Below, piece after piece: positions 35,396 through 44,186 of a stretch of 64,000 bases of DNA. This stretch comes from Mycobacterium sp. E183. Its GTDB lineage: Bacteria > Actinomycetota > Actinomycetes > Mycobacteriales > Mycobacteriaceae. The position numbers and the translations under genes were made by a program. The stretch covers positions 1-64,000 of the forward strand of contig NZ_LZJN01000150.1 in assembly GCF_001667735.1 (NCBI RefSeq). The letters are read 5' to 3'. The stretch's first letter is position 1; the number at the start of each line of letters is the position of its first letter. The notes beneath the pieces were generated by a model. That model saw nothing but the letters and a program-made list of their open reading frames with translations. It was not told the DNA's origin and searched no databases.

Positions 35396-36130
35396 TTATC
35401 GCCAGGCTTCCCAATTGACCATGCTGCGGAGCGGTCCGGCGAACGAGGGCCGCACGGCACCCGATCGCCACCGGTCCTCGATGCTGGGCGCCAATGCGGC
35501 GGTGGTGGTCAGCGGGTCGGCGTCGAGGTAGACGACGGTGATGTACTGGAACTCCGTGCTCCACCCTCGCGGTAGGTGGCTCCAGCCGGTGCTCGACCCG
35601 AACGTCCACGCGCCGGCCGTGCCCGGCGTGGCGAGCAGCGCCGGATGGTGCTCGGCGTGCAGCCATTGCAGCCAGCCGTCCGGGCGGCGCCCGTCGACGG
35701 GTTCTTCGACGATGAGGACGACGCCGCGGTGCGGCCGAAACGGCACCACCTCCGCGGAGATGAGCGCATGCGGTGCAGATTGCCACTGCAGCAGGCGCAG
35801 CCCGGCGACTTGCAGCGACGGCCGGACGACGGGGAACCGGCCGTTTTCGCGCAACGCGCGACCGAGCGTGACGAAGTCGTCAAAGGTCTGCTCGACGGGG
35901 TCACCGACCAGGTAGTGCACCGCGTTGGCGATCTCGGCCAAGGGGCCGTTTCCGGCCAGGCGGTGCTGCGGGTAGTCGCCGTCGGCGATCCAACGCAACC
36001 CGTACACGATCCCGGGTAGCTGATACTGCTCCGGCATGTGATCCAGCAGGTGCCAACGCAGGTAGCTGCCGTCGTCGTCGGCCGGCGCGGCGGCGGTGAG
36101 GCTGAATACGCCTGCCCGGACGCGTATCAC
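35396..36130 (-). CDS. Conserved protein with two dimeric alpha/beta-barrel-like halves (EthD-like)
   Basis: 244 residues. The first half has 'YLRWHLLDHMPEQYQLPGIVYGLRW', which looks like an EthD/stress-responsive barrel start with its conserved His and Pro. The second has 'VVLIVEEPVDG...WLQWLHAEHHPALLATPGTAGAW', repeating the pattern. This suggests two fused ferredoxin-like barrels; such proteins degrade or sequester polyketide-like compounds. The family is not certain. GTG 36130 overlaps the stop of the LLM gene (GTGA), making it last in a four-gene operon. Confidence 0.65.
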   Translation of the reverse strand: MIRVRAGVFSLTAAAPADDDGSYLRWHLLDHMPEQYQLPGIVYGLRWIADGDYPQHRLAGNGPLAEIANAVHYLVGDPVEQTFDDFVTLGRALRENGRFPVVRPSLQVAGLRLLQWQSAPHALISAEVVPFRPHRGVVLIVEEPVDGRRPDGWLQWLHAEHHPALLATPGTAGAWTFGSSTGWSHLPRGWSTEFQYITVVYLDADPLTTTAALAPSIEDRWRSGAVRPSFAGPLRSMVNWEAWR

Positions 36131-36996
36131 GCGGAGCCGCCGGGATCATGCAGCTCGGCGAGCGCCTGCAATTGGTCCAGATAATGCTGCAGCGAGGTGT
36201 GCCGGAAGACGGCGGGCACGATCGTGGCGCCGTGTGCGGCGGCTTCCCCGATGGCGTCGCGGGTGCGCTGCGGCTCGTTGATCGGGTCCAGCGGTGCCGG
36301 TGGGGGCAGGACGATCTCGAATCCCGGACGAAGCTCGATGCGGCCCAACCAGTCTCGCGCCTGTGGCAGTCCCACGCTGAAGGGCGCCCAGCCGTCGGCC
36401 AGCGTCGCGGCGCGGCGCAGCGATCGCAACGTGCGGCCGCCCACCCAGATCGGGACATGCTGCTGCACCGCGCACGGGTCCACGACCATGCCGTCGAAGG
36501 CATAGAACTCGCCACGGTAGGTGGGTTCCGGGACCGACAGCGACGCGCGCAGCGCCTTGAGGGCGTCGTCACCGCGCGGCCCGCGGTCGTCAAAGGGCGC
36601 GCCGAGAAGGTCGAACTCTTCTTTGAGGCTGCCCACTCCGACACCGAGGATGAGCCTGCCGTTGCTGACTTTGTCCAAAGTGCCGTAACGCTTGGCGATC
36701 TCGAGCGGATGGTGGTACCCGAGCACCAGGACGTTGGTGGCCAACCGGATTCGCCGGGTGCACGCGGCCAGGTAGCCGAATGTGGCCAGCGGATCCCAGT
36801 AGCGGGCGCCGCGGCGGCCCATCTCGGCCGCGGGCAGCGCGATGTGCTCGCTGCAGGTCAGGTGGTGGTAGCCGAGCCGATCCGCCGTCTCGGCGATGCG
36901 GGCCAGCTCCTCGATGGAGGCGTGTTTCTCCCAGTCGCCGCTGGCCTTGGGAAACATGGTCACCACGGGCGTGGCCACCGAGAGTTGTGGGCTCAT
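36127..36996 (-). CDS. LLM-class F420-dependent oxidoreductase (TIGR03619-like)
   Basis: 289 residues. It opens 'VATPVVTMFPKASGDWEKHASIEELARIAETADRLGYHHLTCSEHIAL', a luciferase-like F420 enzyme start, and has 'DPLATFGYLAACTRRIRLATNVLVLGYHHPLEIAKRYGTLDKVSNGRLILGVGVG', the cofactor-binding core. The C-terminal third is TIM-barrel like. It overlaps the SDR gene stop by ATGA and the downstream gene start by GTGA. In context it probably oxidises or reduces an intermediate in a small catabolic route. Confidence 0.87.
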   Translation of the reverse strand: MSPQLSVATPVVTMFPKASGDWEKHASIEELARIAETADRLGYHHLTCSEHIALPAAEMGRRGARYWDPLATFGYLAACTRRIRLATNVLVLGYHHPLEIAKRYGTLDKVSNGRLILGVGVGSLKEEFDLLGAPFDDRGPRGDDALKALRASLSVPEPTYRGEFYAFDGMVVDPCAVQQHVPIWVGGRTLRSLRRAATLADGWAPFSVGLPQARDWLGRIELRPGFEIVLPPPAPLDPINEPQRTRDAIGEAAAHGATIVPAVFRHTSLQHYLDQLQALAELHDPGGSA

Positions 36997-37775
36997 CCCT
37001 GCATGTACCCTCCGGCATCGACCGGGATCGATTGGCCGGTGATGGTGCGGCTTTCGTCGCTGGCCAGGAACAACGCCAGGTTGGCGACATCCTCGGTGGT
37101 GGAGATATCCTGCAGCGCAACCCCTTTGAGCGCCTTCGCGCGCTGGGCGGCGACGTCCACCCCCTGCTCGTCGGCGGTGCGTTGCACCCACCGACGCCAT
37201 AGCTCGGTGTCGATGGCCCCGGGGACGATGCAATTGCACCGGATGCCGTGTGGCCCAACCTCCAGCGCCACCGCCTTGGTGAAGGCCCGCAGCGACGCCT
37301 TGGCGGTGACGTAGTGGCTCTTGCGGACGACGCCGGAATAGCCTGCCGTGGAGGAGAAGTTGAGGATCACGCCGCGACGGCGCGCCAGCATCGACTGGTT
37401 GAGCACTTCCCGGGTGCACAGCATCGCCGCGGTGACGTCGATGGCGATCGTGGCGTTCCAGTTGTCCAGGGTCTGCTCCCAGATCCACCGGTCCTCTCCG
37501 GGCGCGGCGGCGTTGTTGCACAGGATGTCGACATGGCCGAATTCGTCGACGGCCCGCGCCACCATGGCCGCGACGGCACGCTCGTCGGTGACGTCGGCGC
37601 GCATCGCGATGGCTCCGGGCCCGGCCGCGCGGGCGGCCTCGCGCACGAGCTCTTCGCGCCGCGCGGCCAACAGCACCCGGGCGCCCTCCCGCACGAACAC
37701 CGAACCGAGCACGGGTCCGAGGCCGGTGCTCGCCCCGGTGATGATCGCGACCTTCCCGTCGAGCCGGCCCCTCAT
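36993..37775 (-). CDS. Short-chain dehydrogenase/reductase (SDR)
   Basis: 260 residues, a classical SDR. The cofactor motif is 'VAIITGASTGLGPVLGSVFVREGARVLLAARRE', and 'VDILCNNAAAPG' is the NNAG-type motif. The catalytic Ser, Tyr and Lys lie in 'ILNFSSTAGYSG' and 'SHYVTAKASLRAFTKAVALEVGPHGIRCNCIVPG'. 'AGGYMQG' ends the protein. An Ala-Arg-Arg after strand 2 suggests NADP(H). It is second in the operon hydrolase-SDR-LLM-EthD-like. Confidence 0.92.
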   Translation of the reverse strand: MRGRLDGKVAIITGASTGLGPVLGSVFVREGARVLLAARREELVREAARAAGPGAIAMRADVTDERAVAAMVARAVDEFGHVDILCNNAAAPGEDRWIWEQTLDNWNATIAIDVTAAMLCTREVLNQSMLARRRGVILNFSSTAGYSGVVRKSHYVTAKASLRAFTKAVALEVGPHGIRCNCIVPGAIDTELWRRWVQRTADEQGVDVAAQRAKALKGVALQDISTTEDVANLALFLASDESRTITGQSIPVDAGGYMQG

Positions 37776-37782
37776 CGCGCAG

Positions 37783-38580
37783 TCATCGTGCGGGCACCCG
37801 TGTTTCGAGCCACGCGTGGATACGTTCGGCGACGGCGAGCCACCCTGGGTCGAGCATCATGTCGTGGCTCATCTTAGGGAAGATTTCGGCCTCGGTGTGG
37901 TAGGCGGCCGCGGTTTCCCGCACTTCCCGCGGTGTGAAGCAGACGTCGTCCTGGGCCCCGAGCACGAGCAGTGGGGTGGTGACCAGCCGCGGCCTGGGCA
38001 GGTCGTGCCACAGCATGTCGATCGCGATCTTCAGGGCGTACTCCTCGCAGAGTTTTTCGGTATAGCGCGCCACGTCGGCTTCGGAATGCGACCGGGAGAA
38101 GAAGGTTTCGCGGGCCAATTCCGGTGTGGCGCCGACACCCCGCAGCGACTTGGTCATCGCCAGGCCGCTGGCTGTGTACCACGGGTGTCGCTTCAATCGG
38201 CGGGCCAAGAATCCCAGGATGCCGCTCGGGGGCGCGGAGGCGAGCAACACGGCGGCGGCCGCGTCGTGCGATTCCAGATACTTTTGCACCACGAAGCCGC
38301 CCAGCGAGTGGCCGACCACCACCGGCCGTTCGGGCAGGCCGTCGGCGACGGCGGCGGCGTCGGCGACGAAGTCGGCGATCGAGCAGAGCCGCATCGATTT
38401 GGGCGCCGGGCTCTTTCCGTGACCGCGCAGGCTGACGGCCAGCGCTCGGTGGCCCTTGTCCGCGAAGAACTCCAGGAAATGCTCGTCCCAACACCAGGCG
38501 CCATGCCAGGCGCCGTGCACGAACAGCACCGGCGGCTTGTGGGATTCGCCGCCCGGCCTTCTCTCGATCACTTCGAGCAT
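37783..38580 (-). CDS. Alpha/beta hydrolase (serine type)
   Basis: 265 residues. 'PVLFVHGAWHGAWCWDEHFLEFFADKGHRALAVSLRGHGKS' opens a MenH/salicylate-esterase-like hydrolase, 'VVVGHSLGGFVVQKYL' holds the nucleophile Ser, 'LLVLGAQDDVCFTP' the Asp, and 'FPKMSHDMMLDPGW' the His. It hydrolyses an ester, lactone or C-C bond. ATG 38580 follows GAGGAGTCACGCTC. It is the first gene of the leftward operon that continues through the SDR and LLM genes, seven bases before the SDR. Confidence 0.88.
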   Translation of the reverse strand: MLEVIERRPGGESHKPPVLFVHGAWHGAWCWDEHFLEFFADKGHRALAVSLRGHGKSPAPKSMRLCSIADFVADAAAVADGLPERPVVVGHSLGGFVVQKYLESHDAAAAVLLASAPPSGILGFLARRLKRHPWYTASGLAMTKSLRGVGATPELARETFFSRSHSEADVARYTEKLCEEYALKIAIDMLWHDLPRPRLVTTPLLVLGAQDDVCFTPREVRETAAAYHTEAEIFPKMSHDMMLDPGWLAVAERIHAWLETRVPAR

Positions 38581-38730
38581 GAGCGTGACTCCTCGTCGGG
38601 CCGCGCCCCCCGGTTTGGCTGCAGTGCCGCTGAGACTAGCCGCTGACGTGGGCATGGCGGACCGGAATCGGCGAAGCCACGGGGTCTGGTGGCGTTTACT
38701 GGTGCGGTGGGTGTAGATGGCGAAAGACGC

Positions 38731-39558
38731 ATGCTGGTGCTGTCGGCCTTTCCGGCGGAAGCCGACGCGGTGCTGTCGCACACCACGCTCGATCCCGATC
38801 CGGTGGCGATCGTCGACCGCAGGCATTTCTACCTCGGCTCGATCGCGGGCCGAAAAGTGATCGTGGCGATGACCGGCATCGGCCTGGTGAACGCCGCCGA
38901 CACGACCGAGGCCGCCTTGACCCGATTCGCGATTGGCGCGGTGGTGTTTTCGGGCGTCGCCGGCGGGGCGGCGCGGACCAAAATCGCGGATGTGGCCATA
39001 CCGGCGCGCTGGACACTGGACAACGGCAACACGTTTCGACCCGTCGACCCCACCATGCTGGCGACGGCCGAAACGCTCTGCGTCGCACTGGAAAGCGTCG
39101 CCCGCCGGATCGATCTGCGGCGCCGGCCGCAAGTCGTGGTCGGCGTTGACGGATACAGCTGGGACAACAACAACGGCGTGGCGTTCCCCTGCATCCCGAA
39201 CGGCGGGGACGTTTTTGGCTGCCAACCGCGCAGCGCGCCCGACCGGTCATACCGATACACCGGCAACTTCCGCCCGGCGGCGGGACGGTGGGTGCGAAGC
39301 GCCCTGATCAGCAACCTCAACATCGTGTCGGCGGCGGACCCGGCCTTCGACGCGACCGACATGGAGACCGCGGCCGCCCAAACGGTGGCCGACGAGCACG
39401 GTGTCCCGTTCCTCGGCATCCGCGGCATCACGGATGGGCCGGGTGACCCGCTTCACCTGCCGGGCTTTCCGTTTCAGTTCTTCTGCTACAAGCGGATCGC
39501 GGCCGACAACGCCGCCCGGGTGACCGCCGCCTTCCTGCAAAGTTGGGGCGGCGCCTGA
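38731..39558 (+). CDS. Nucleoside phosphorylase/nucleosidase-like protein
   Basis: About 275 residues of the PNP/MTAN fold. The start '[18 protein letters not shown]' resembles MTA/SAH nucleosidases. '[31 protein letters not shown]' and '[10 protein letters not shown]' are the ribose/phosphate loop, and '[28 protein letters not shown]' holds the purine/ribose-binding Met-Glu and catalytic Asp. It is longer than bacterial MTAN owing to an insert around residues 125-195. ATG 38731 was preferred to GTG 38689, which lacks a site. By memory it may correspond to Rv2293c. Exact nucleoside unknown. Confidence 0.78.
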   Translation: MLVLSAFPAEADAVLSHTTLDPDPVAIVDRRHFYLGSIAGRKVIVAMTGIGLVNAADTTEAALTRFAIGAVVFSGVAGGAARTKIADVAIPARWTLDNGNTFRPVDPTMLATAETLCVALESVARRIDLRRRPQVVVGVDGYSWDNNNGVAFPCIPNGGDVFGCQPRSAPDRSYRYTGNFRPAAGRWVRSALISNLNIVSAADPAFDATDMETAAAQTVADEHGVPFLGIRGITDGPGDPLHLPGFPFQFFCYKRIAADNAARVTAAFLQSWGGA

Positions 39559-39561
39559 CCC

Positions 39562-40413
39562 TCAGGCGGGGCCGACCGCCACCGCGCGCCCCGGATCCGA
39601 ACACCACTCGGACCACGACCCGGGAAACAGCGCCGCGTTCAAGCCCACCGCCGCCAGCGCCGCGACCGTGACGCTGGCCGTCACGCCCGAACCGCAGTAG
39701 GCGCCCAACGCACCGTCACGGATTCCGCGCTCAGCGAGCAGCTGGGTGAGTGCATCACCGGCGATGAACGTGCCGTCGGCGGCGAGGAGGGCGGTGCTCG
39801 GCAGGTTCAAGGCGCCGGGGATGTGCCCGGCCGCGGGGTCCAGCGGTTCGACCTCACCGCGGAAGCGTTCGGGCGCCCGCGCGTCGAGCAACGTCACGAC
39901 ACCGGCGCCCGCTTGCTCGGCGGTCAGGGACGGTCGGTTCCCGGCGCGCAGATCGTCATGCGGCACAGTCACATTCCCGGGTTGCGGTGTGACGGGCCCG
40001 GTTTCGAGGCTCCGACCCGACGCTCGCCAGGCGGCCAGGCCGCCGTCCAGGATGCGGACGTCCGGCAGGCCGGCCGCCGTCAACACCCACCACGCGCGCG
40101 CCGAACCGGCGCGATTCCAGTCGTCGTAGACCACCACCGGCGAGTCCTGCCGGACACCCCAGCGGCGCGCCGCTGCCTGCAAATTGCTGCCCGACGGCAG
40201 CGGGTGGCGGCCGCGACCGGCGACCGAGTGGTCGCTGAGCTCGTCCTCGAGGGACGCATACACCGCGCCGGGTAGGTGTCCCTCCAGATAGGCGGGCCGT
40301 CCGTCGGGCTCGTCGAGCCGCCAGCGCACGTCGACGATGGCCACCGAGGCGCCGGACTCGATGAGGCCGGCCAACTCGGTGACCGTGATCAAAACCTGGT
40401 CCCGCGGTTCCAC
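39562..40413 (-). CDS. sseB: Thiosulfate/3-mercaptopyruvate sulfurtransferase SseB
   Basis: 283 residues with two rhodanese domains. The inactive N-terminal domain has 'VAIVDVRWRLDEPDGRPAYLEGHLPGAVY'. The C-terminal domain carries the catalytic Cys240 in 'GAYCGSGVTASVTVAAL', a CGSGVTA loop as in mercaptopyruvate and thiosulfate sulfurtransferases. It moves sulfane sulfur to cyanide or thiols. The start is GTG 40413. It converges with the nucleosidase gene with three bases between stops. Confidence 0.9.
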   Translation of the reverse strand: MEPRDQVLITVTELAGLIESGASVAIVDVRWRLDEPDGRPAYLEGHLPGAVYASLEDELSDHSVAGRGRHPLPSGSNLQAAARRWGVRQDSPVVVYDDWNRAGSARAWWVLTAAGLPDVRILDGGLAAWRASGRSLETGPVTPQPGNVTVPHDDLRAGNRPSLTAEQAGAGVVTLLDARAPERFRGEVEPLDPAAGHIPGALNLPSTALLAADGTFIAGDALTQLLAERGIRDGALGAYCGSGVTASVTVAALAAVGLNAALFPGSWSEWCSDPGRAVAVGPA

Positions 40414-40491
40414 CGATTCAGCCTAGCGGCCTCGCTCAGCAAGGCGGTGGCGTAGCGTCCTGCTGAGTAGGACCGCAGATGGAGCAATGTC

Positions 40492-40959
40492 ATGGCGCGC
40501 ATCAGTTACGAAGTCACCGGGTGCCTTGCGCTCGCGTCGGCGCTGCTGACGGCCACGCCCGCGGAGGCGATCCCGAACACTCAATGCGCCCTGACGACAC
40601 CCGTGCAGGAGGTGCAGCATGTGTCCCAGCTGCCCCCGGAACTGCTCAAGCTCCTACCGCCCATCGCCGACGTCGGCGCGCCCTTCAACGCGACGGACTC
40701 GGTCAGCGATCCGACCTTGCCGTTCCGCCGGCTGATCCGCGCCGGCAGTCACGGTGCGGACTGGTTCGTCTGGTACGAGCACGGCGGCGTCGGATACTCC
40801 TGGCAGGCGGTGGTCGCGCGCGTGGTGCCGGGCGGGGATCCGCAGGTATTGGCCGACGCCGGAACGATTTCCGACACTCTGTGCAGGCTCACCGACGGCG
40901 CCTTCACCGGCGCGGTTCCGCCGTACCCGCCCGGATCGTGGGCGGCCTCCGACTTCTGA
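40492..40959 (+). CDS. Secreted protein of unknown function
   Basis: 155 residues. The signal peptide (1-26) ends at 'PAEA' before Ile-Pro-Asn. The mature part has two Cys ('NTQCAL', 'DTLCRL'), 'LPPELLKLLPPIADVGAPFNATD' and a central 'GADWFVWYEHGGVGYSWQAVVARV', so it is probably a small beta-rich disulfide domain. The family is not recognised. An early Cys ('VTGC') is followed by hydrophobic residues and does not make a lipobox. GGAG precedes the ATG. Downstream lies the operator region of the next gene. Confidence 0.7.
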   Translation: MARISYEVTGCLALASALLTATPAEAIPNTQCALTTPVQEVQHVSQLPPELLKLLPPIADVGAPFNATDSVSDPTLPFRRLIRAGSHGADWFVWYEHGGVGYSWQAVVARVVPGGDPQVLADAGTISDTLCRLTDGAFTGAVPPYPPGSWAASDF

Positions 40960-40967
40960 AGAATCCG

Positions 40968-41004
40968 ACCGACCGTTGGTCTGGCATACCGACCACCGGT
41001 CGGT
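40968..41004. promoter_or_regulatory. Tandem TetR-type operators
   Basis: ACCGACC-ACC-GGTCGGT (40988-41004) is a perfect 7-bp inverted repeat. Twenty bases upstream, ACCGACC-GTT-GGTCTGG (40968-40984) is an imperfect copy, on the same helix face. Both lie just before the membrane-protein/tetR unit and probably bind that TetR. Confidence 0.75.
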
Positions 41005-41035
41005 TATTCTCGGTGCAAGCCAGGGAGGTGGCGCA

Positions 41036-41467
41036 ATGAGCGCATCCGAGCAATCGCAGACCCGGACCCGCATGTTCGCCCGCGTGTTGGGCCCCTACAT
41101 GTCGATCGTGCCGACCACGATCGCAATCCGCGGTTCATACATGCAGGAACTATTCACCGAGTTCAAGGCAAATCCCATGTGGCCGTGGCTGTATGGAGCC
41201 ATCCTGTTGATGGGCGGCATTTTCATCATTGCCTTTCACCAGTATTGGCGCGGTCTGGCGGCGTTCGTCGTGTCGGCCGTGGGCTGGTTCTTCTTCATCC
41301 GTGGTCTGCTGTTGCTGACGCTGCCGCGGGCCTACGACGCGGCCGGCAACGCCATCTACAGTTCGGGTGCGACTGCGGCGCTATGGGTGTTGTTCATCTT
41401 CCTCGCCTCAGTCGGGCTATACCTGACGTACGTCGGCTGGAAGCCCGAGAGTGCCTCGGGTAGTTAA
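41036..41467 (+). CDS. Four-helix integral membrane protein
   Basis: 143 residues. A polar N-terminus with Gln/Thr/Arg is followed by a helical stretch 'VLGPYMSIVPTTIAIRGSYM' and three or four membrane spans ('LYGAILLMGGIFIIAF', 'AAFVVSAVGWFFFIRGLLLL', 'AALWVLFIFLASVGLYLTYVGW'). The family is not recognised. GGAGGTGG precedes the ATG. The 3' end overlaps the tetR start by 17 bases and the operators lie upstream, so it is probably repressed by that TetR; an efflux or envelope role is a guess. Confidence 0.75.
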   Translation: MSASEQSQTRTRMFARVLGPYMSIVPTTIAIRGSYMQELFTEFKANPMWPWLYGAILLMGGIFIIAFHQYWRGLAAFVVSAVGWFFFIRGLLLLTLPRAYDAAGNAIYSSGATAALWVLFIFLASVGLYLTYVGWKPESASGS

Positions 41468-42155
41468 GCATCCCGACGTCCGTCGCGCGGATCTGCTCGA
41501 TCGGGCGGCGGTGCTGTTTCTGCGTGACGGATATGACAACGTCAGCCTCAACGATCTGATCGCCGACGCGGGCGTCTCCAAAGGTGCCTTCTACCATTGG
41601 TTTCCATCGAAGGACGCGTTGATCGCGGCCTTGGCCGAGCGCAGCGCGCGGGCCGCGTTCGCCGGGGTCGAGGATGCGGTCGCCGGAAGTGGCGGTGACG
41701 CGCTGGATCGGCTGAACGCCCTGCTGCGGGCCGGGTTTGACGTCAAGATGCAGATGAATGTGTCGGAGCAGCTGGCCGCGATGGCGTCATTGCTGCGACC
41801 GGACAACGCCCACCTCTACGCACGGATAACAGCGGTCGACGAAGCGCTGGTCCTGCCCCTTCTGACGCGCCTGATCGAAGAGGGGGTCGCCGAGGGTGTC
41901 TTCGACACCTTCGATCCGGAGGGCGTCGCCGACATGATCTACGGCCTTGCCGCGCGCACGAATTCCACCATCGTCGCGGTGTTGCAGGCGCCCGACGAAT
42001 CCGCCCGGGAGCGTGCGATCGACAGCATGACAAAACGATTCAGACTGCACGGCCTGGCCATCGACCGCATCCTCGGGCTGCCCGACGGAAGCGTCACCAC
42101 GCTCGCGCGAACACAGGTCGAAGCGCTGGTTGCCGCGCTGCCGAGAACCTATTAG
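41451..42155 (+). CDS. TetR-family transcriptional regulator
   Basis: 234 residues. DNA-binding domain: 'RRADLLDRAAVLFLRDGYDNVSLNDLIADAGVSKGAFYHWFPSKDALIAALAERS', with 'GAFYHWFPSKDAL' as the recognition-helix end. A long C-terminal helical domain would bind ligand. GTG 41451 lies inside the 3' end of the membrane-protein gene, giving translational coupling. Its targets are probably the tandem ACCGACC/GGTCGGT sites at 40968-41004, in an auto-repressed unit with the membrane protein. Confidence 0.9.
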   Translation: MPRVVKHPDVRRADLLDRAAVLFLRDGYDNVSLNDLIADAGVSKGAFYHWFPSKDALIAALAERSARAAFAGVEDAVAGSGGDALDRLNALLRAGFDVKMQMNVSEQLAAMASLLRPDNAHLYARITAVDEALVLPLLTRLIEEGVAEGVFDTFDPEGVADMIYGLAARTNSTIVAVLQAPDESARERAIDSMTKRFRLHGLAIDRILGLPDGSVTTLARTQVEALVAALPRTY

Positions 42156-43298
42156 CTACGCGGTGTGTTCGGCGTCGCCGGGGTCGTCGAGCGTCGGCGC
42201 CCCCAACGACGCCAGCATGCCCGTCGCAGCCCGATGCCAGGTGAAGTCCTCGGCGCGGCGTCGAGCCGAGACGCGGCGGTGGCGCTCCGGGCGGCTGGTG
42301 ACCGCGCTGACCGCCCGCGCGATGGCGGCCGGGTGGTTGTCCGCCGAGGCGCCGCTGTCCGCGGTGATGATCTCGGTCAGCGCCGAGGTGCGCGAGACGA
42401 CGGCCGGCGTCCCGCAGGCCAGCGACTCCAGCGCGGCCAGCCCGAACGTCTCGTGCGGCCCGGGAGCCAGCGTCACGTCGGCGGACGCCAGCAGCCCGGC
42501 CACCGTATGCCGATCGGAGACGAAACCGGTGAAGTCCACCGGCAGCCGCGCGGCCTGGCGTTCCAGCCTGGCCCGCAACGGACCCTCACCCACGACGACG
42601 AGTCGGGCATCGACCCCGGCGTGGCGCAACTCGCCGACGGCGTCGATGCTGCGGTCGACGCGCTTTTCCACCGACAGCCGACCGCAGTGGACGAGCAGCA
42701 GCTGGGTCGGCGCGGCCCAGCGGCGCCGCAGCAGGTACGAGTGCCGGCGCGGGTGGAAGGTCTGCAGATCCACGCCCAACGGGACCGTCACAGTGTTCGT
42801 CGCACCGATCCGGTCGAATTCCTCACGCGCGAAACCGGTGGTGCACACCACGGTGTCGTAATCGGCGGCGGTGCGCGCGTTGGCCAGATCGGCGAACTTC
42901 ACCGCCGCGCGATGCGGAAGTATCTGTCCCACAAGGCGATCCAGCCGCTCGTGGGAGATCATCACCGTCGTGGCACCGTGGTCTCGGCCCCATCGGCCCA
43001 GTGACCGCAGCGTGAGCCGGTCGGACACCTCCAACGCGTCGGGCCGCAGCGCCTCCAGGAGAGCCTTGACCGGCCCGGGCATCACGGCGCGGTAGCCGCC
43101 GGTGAGCGGAATCAGGCGAGCGGGCAAAGTGATTCGGACCACACCGGTGCGCAGCTGGCTGCGTTCGGCGCGCTGGCCGGGAACGATCAGGAACACCTCG
43201 TGGCCACCGGCGCAATATTCGGCGCCCAGCCGATCGACCGCCGTGCGAAGGCCGCCCGAGCGAGGGCCATAGAAGTTGGCGACCTGTACAACACGCAT
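42156..43298 (-). CDS. mgtA: GDP-mannose-dependent alpha-mannosyltransferase MgtA-like (GT4)
   Basis: 380 residues, a GT-B glycosyltransferase of family 4. The N-terminal 'MRVVQVANFYGPRSGGLRTAVDRLGAEYC' and 'GGYRAVMPG...ALRPDALEVSDRLTLRSLGRWGR' match M. tuberculosis Rv0557 closely by memory. The donor site is in 'LLVHCGRLSVEKRVDR', 'LVVVGEGPLRARLERQA' and 'LAPGPHETFGLAALESLACGTPAV' (EX7E motif). MgtA mannosylates glucuronosyl-diacylglycerol and was earlier called PimB. It stands alone here, away from the men genes that flank it in H37Rv. Confidence 0.9.
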   Translation of the reverse strand: MRVVQVANFYGPRSGGLRTAVDRLGAEYCAGGHEVFLIVPGQRAERSQLRTGVVRITLPARLIPLTGGYRAVMPGPVKALLEALRPDALEVSDRLTLRSLGRWGRDHGATTVMISHERLDRLVGQILPHRAAVKFADLANARTAADYDTVVCTTGFAREEFDRIGATNTVTVPLGVDLQTFHPRRHSYLLRRRWAAPTQLLLVHCGRLSVEKRVDRSIDAVGELRHAGVDARLVVVGEGPLRARLERQAARLPVDFTGFVSDRHTVAGLLASADVTLAPGPHETFGLAALESLACGTPAVVSRTSALTEIITADSGASADNHPAAIARAVSAVTSRPERHRRVSARRRAEDFTWHRAATGMLASLGAPTLDDPGDAEHTA

Positions 43299-43383
43299 AA
43301 CGTGAGGACACGCGGTGCGCGTGTGCACTCAACAATGTGGACTTGACGCTGGCCTGAACAGTCCATGAATTCCGGCGTAGCGG

Positions 43384-44181
43384 CTACTGTGAGCCCCCTT
43401 TGGGGCCTTCGGCTTTGTTGATCCGCTCGGCGATGTCGGTGCCGGACAGCCGGGCGCCGAGGAAGTCACCGGAGGTGGGCAGGCTCAGATGCAGTTGCGA
43501 CGCCCCGCTGACCGCGACGTCCCCATGCTCGAGCGTGAAATCGAGGATGTGCCCGCCGCCGGTGCGGTCACCGTTGAGGAAGTGCAGGTGATAGCCGGCG
43601 ACCGAGATCCCCTGCTCGAAGTCGGGGGTGCGAAACCCGACCACCGTGCCCGGCACGTCAGTGAACACCTTCTCGGCCTGCTCCTCGGTGGCTTGGGTCA
43701 GCGGCGGGTAGGGCGGCTGCTGTGCCATCACCGTGCGGGTGTGCAGCTCGGCGAACTGCCCGGTGATCCGAACGGCGTAGATCAGGTTGGCGCTGGCGAT
43801 CCGGCGGTCGATGGCGGCGATCACCTCCGTGCGCCCGGTGCGGGTCCGGATCGGGATCTCGAAATCGGTGTGAAACCGGGTGATCGCCGCGAACGGGCTG
43901 CGATCGGTCGGCGCGGCCCGGCCGGCGGTTCCGTCGGCGCGCAATCGGTAGCAGACGCCGTCGAGGATGACCATTTCGCCGTCGAGGTGATTGAAGGTGC
44001 CCAACCCGAAGTCGCCGTGGCGCAGGATCTCGGCGACGGTGACGTCGCCGTCGTAGACACCCTCCAGCAGGGCGCCGATCGTCGAGAACTGATAGACCTC
44101 GGCGTCGTCGGCGCGGTGGTGTGTGAGAAGCGTTGTCGCCCAGTGGCGGAAACGCTCGTAGGCACCCGAATGTGTGTCCAT
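43384..44181 (-). CDS. budA: Alpha-acetolactate decarboxylase
   Basis: 265 residues, the usual length of BudA/AldC. It starts 'VYQFSTIGALLEGVYDGDVTVAEILRHGDFGLGTFNHLDGEMV', the family's N-terminal block. The Zn2+ His ligands lie in 'GYHLHFLNGDRTGGGHILDF' (His-x-His and the later His), and the catalytic Glu/Arg region is present. It converts (S)-2-acetolactate to (R)-acetoin and CO2. It follows alsS by five bases, forming a two-step pyruvate-to-acetoin unit. No butanediol dehydrogenase is adjacent. Confidence 0.92.
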   Translation of the reverse strand: MDTHSGAYERFRHWATTLLTHHRADDAEVYQFSTIGALLEGVYDGDVTVAEILRHGDFGLGTFNHLDGEMVILDGVCYRLRADGTAGRAAPTDRSPFAAITRFHTDFEIPIRTRTGRTEVIAAIDRRIASANLIYAVRITGQFAELHTRTVMAQQPPYPPLTQATEEQAEKVFTDVPGTVVGFRTPDFEQGISVAGYHLHFLNGDRTGGGHILDFTLEHGDVAVSGASQLHLSLPTSGDFLGARLSGTDIAERINKAEGPKGGSQ

Positions 44182-44186
44182 GATCC

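Noticed and set aside
40492..40959. Lipoprotein because of an early Cys in 'VTGC'
   Set aside because: The Cys precedes the hydrophobic core of the signal peptide; cleavage after 'AEA' fits better.
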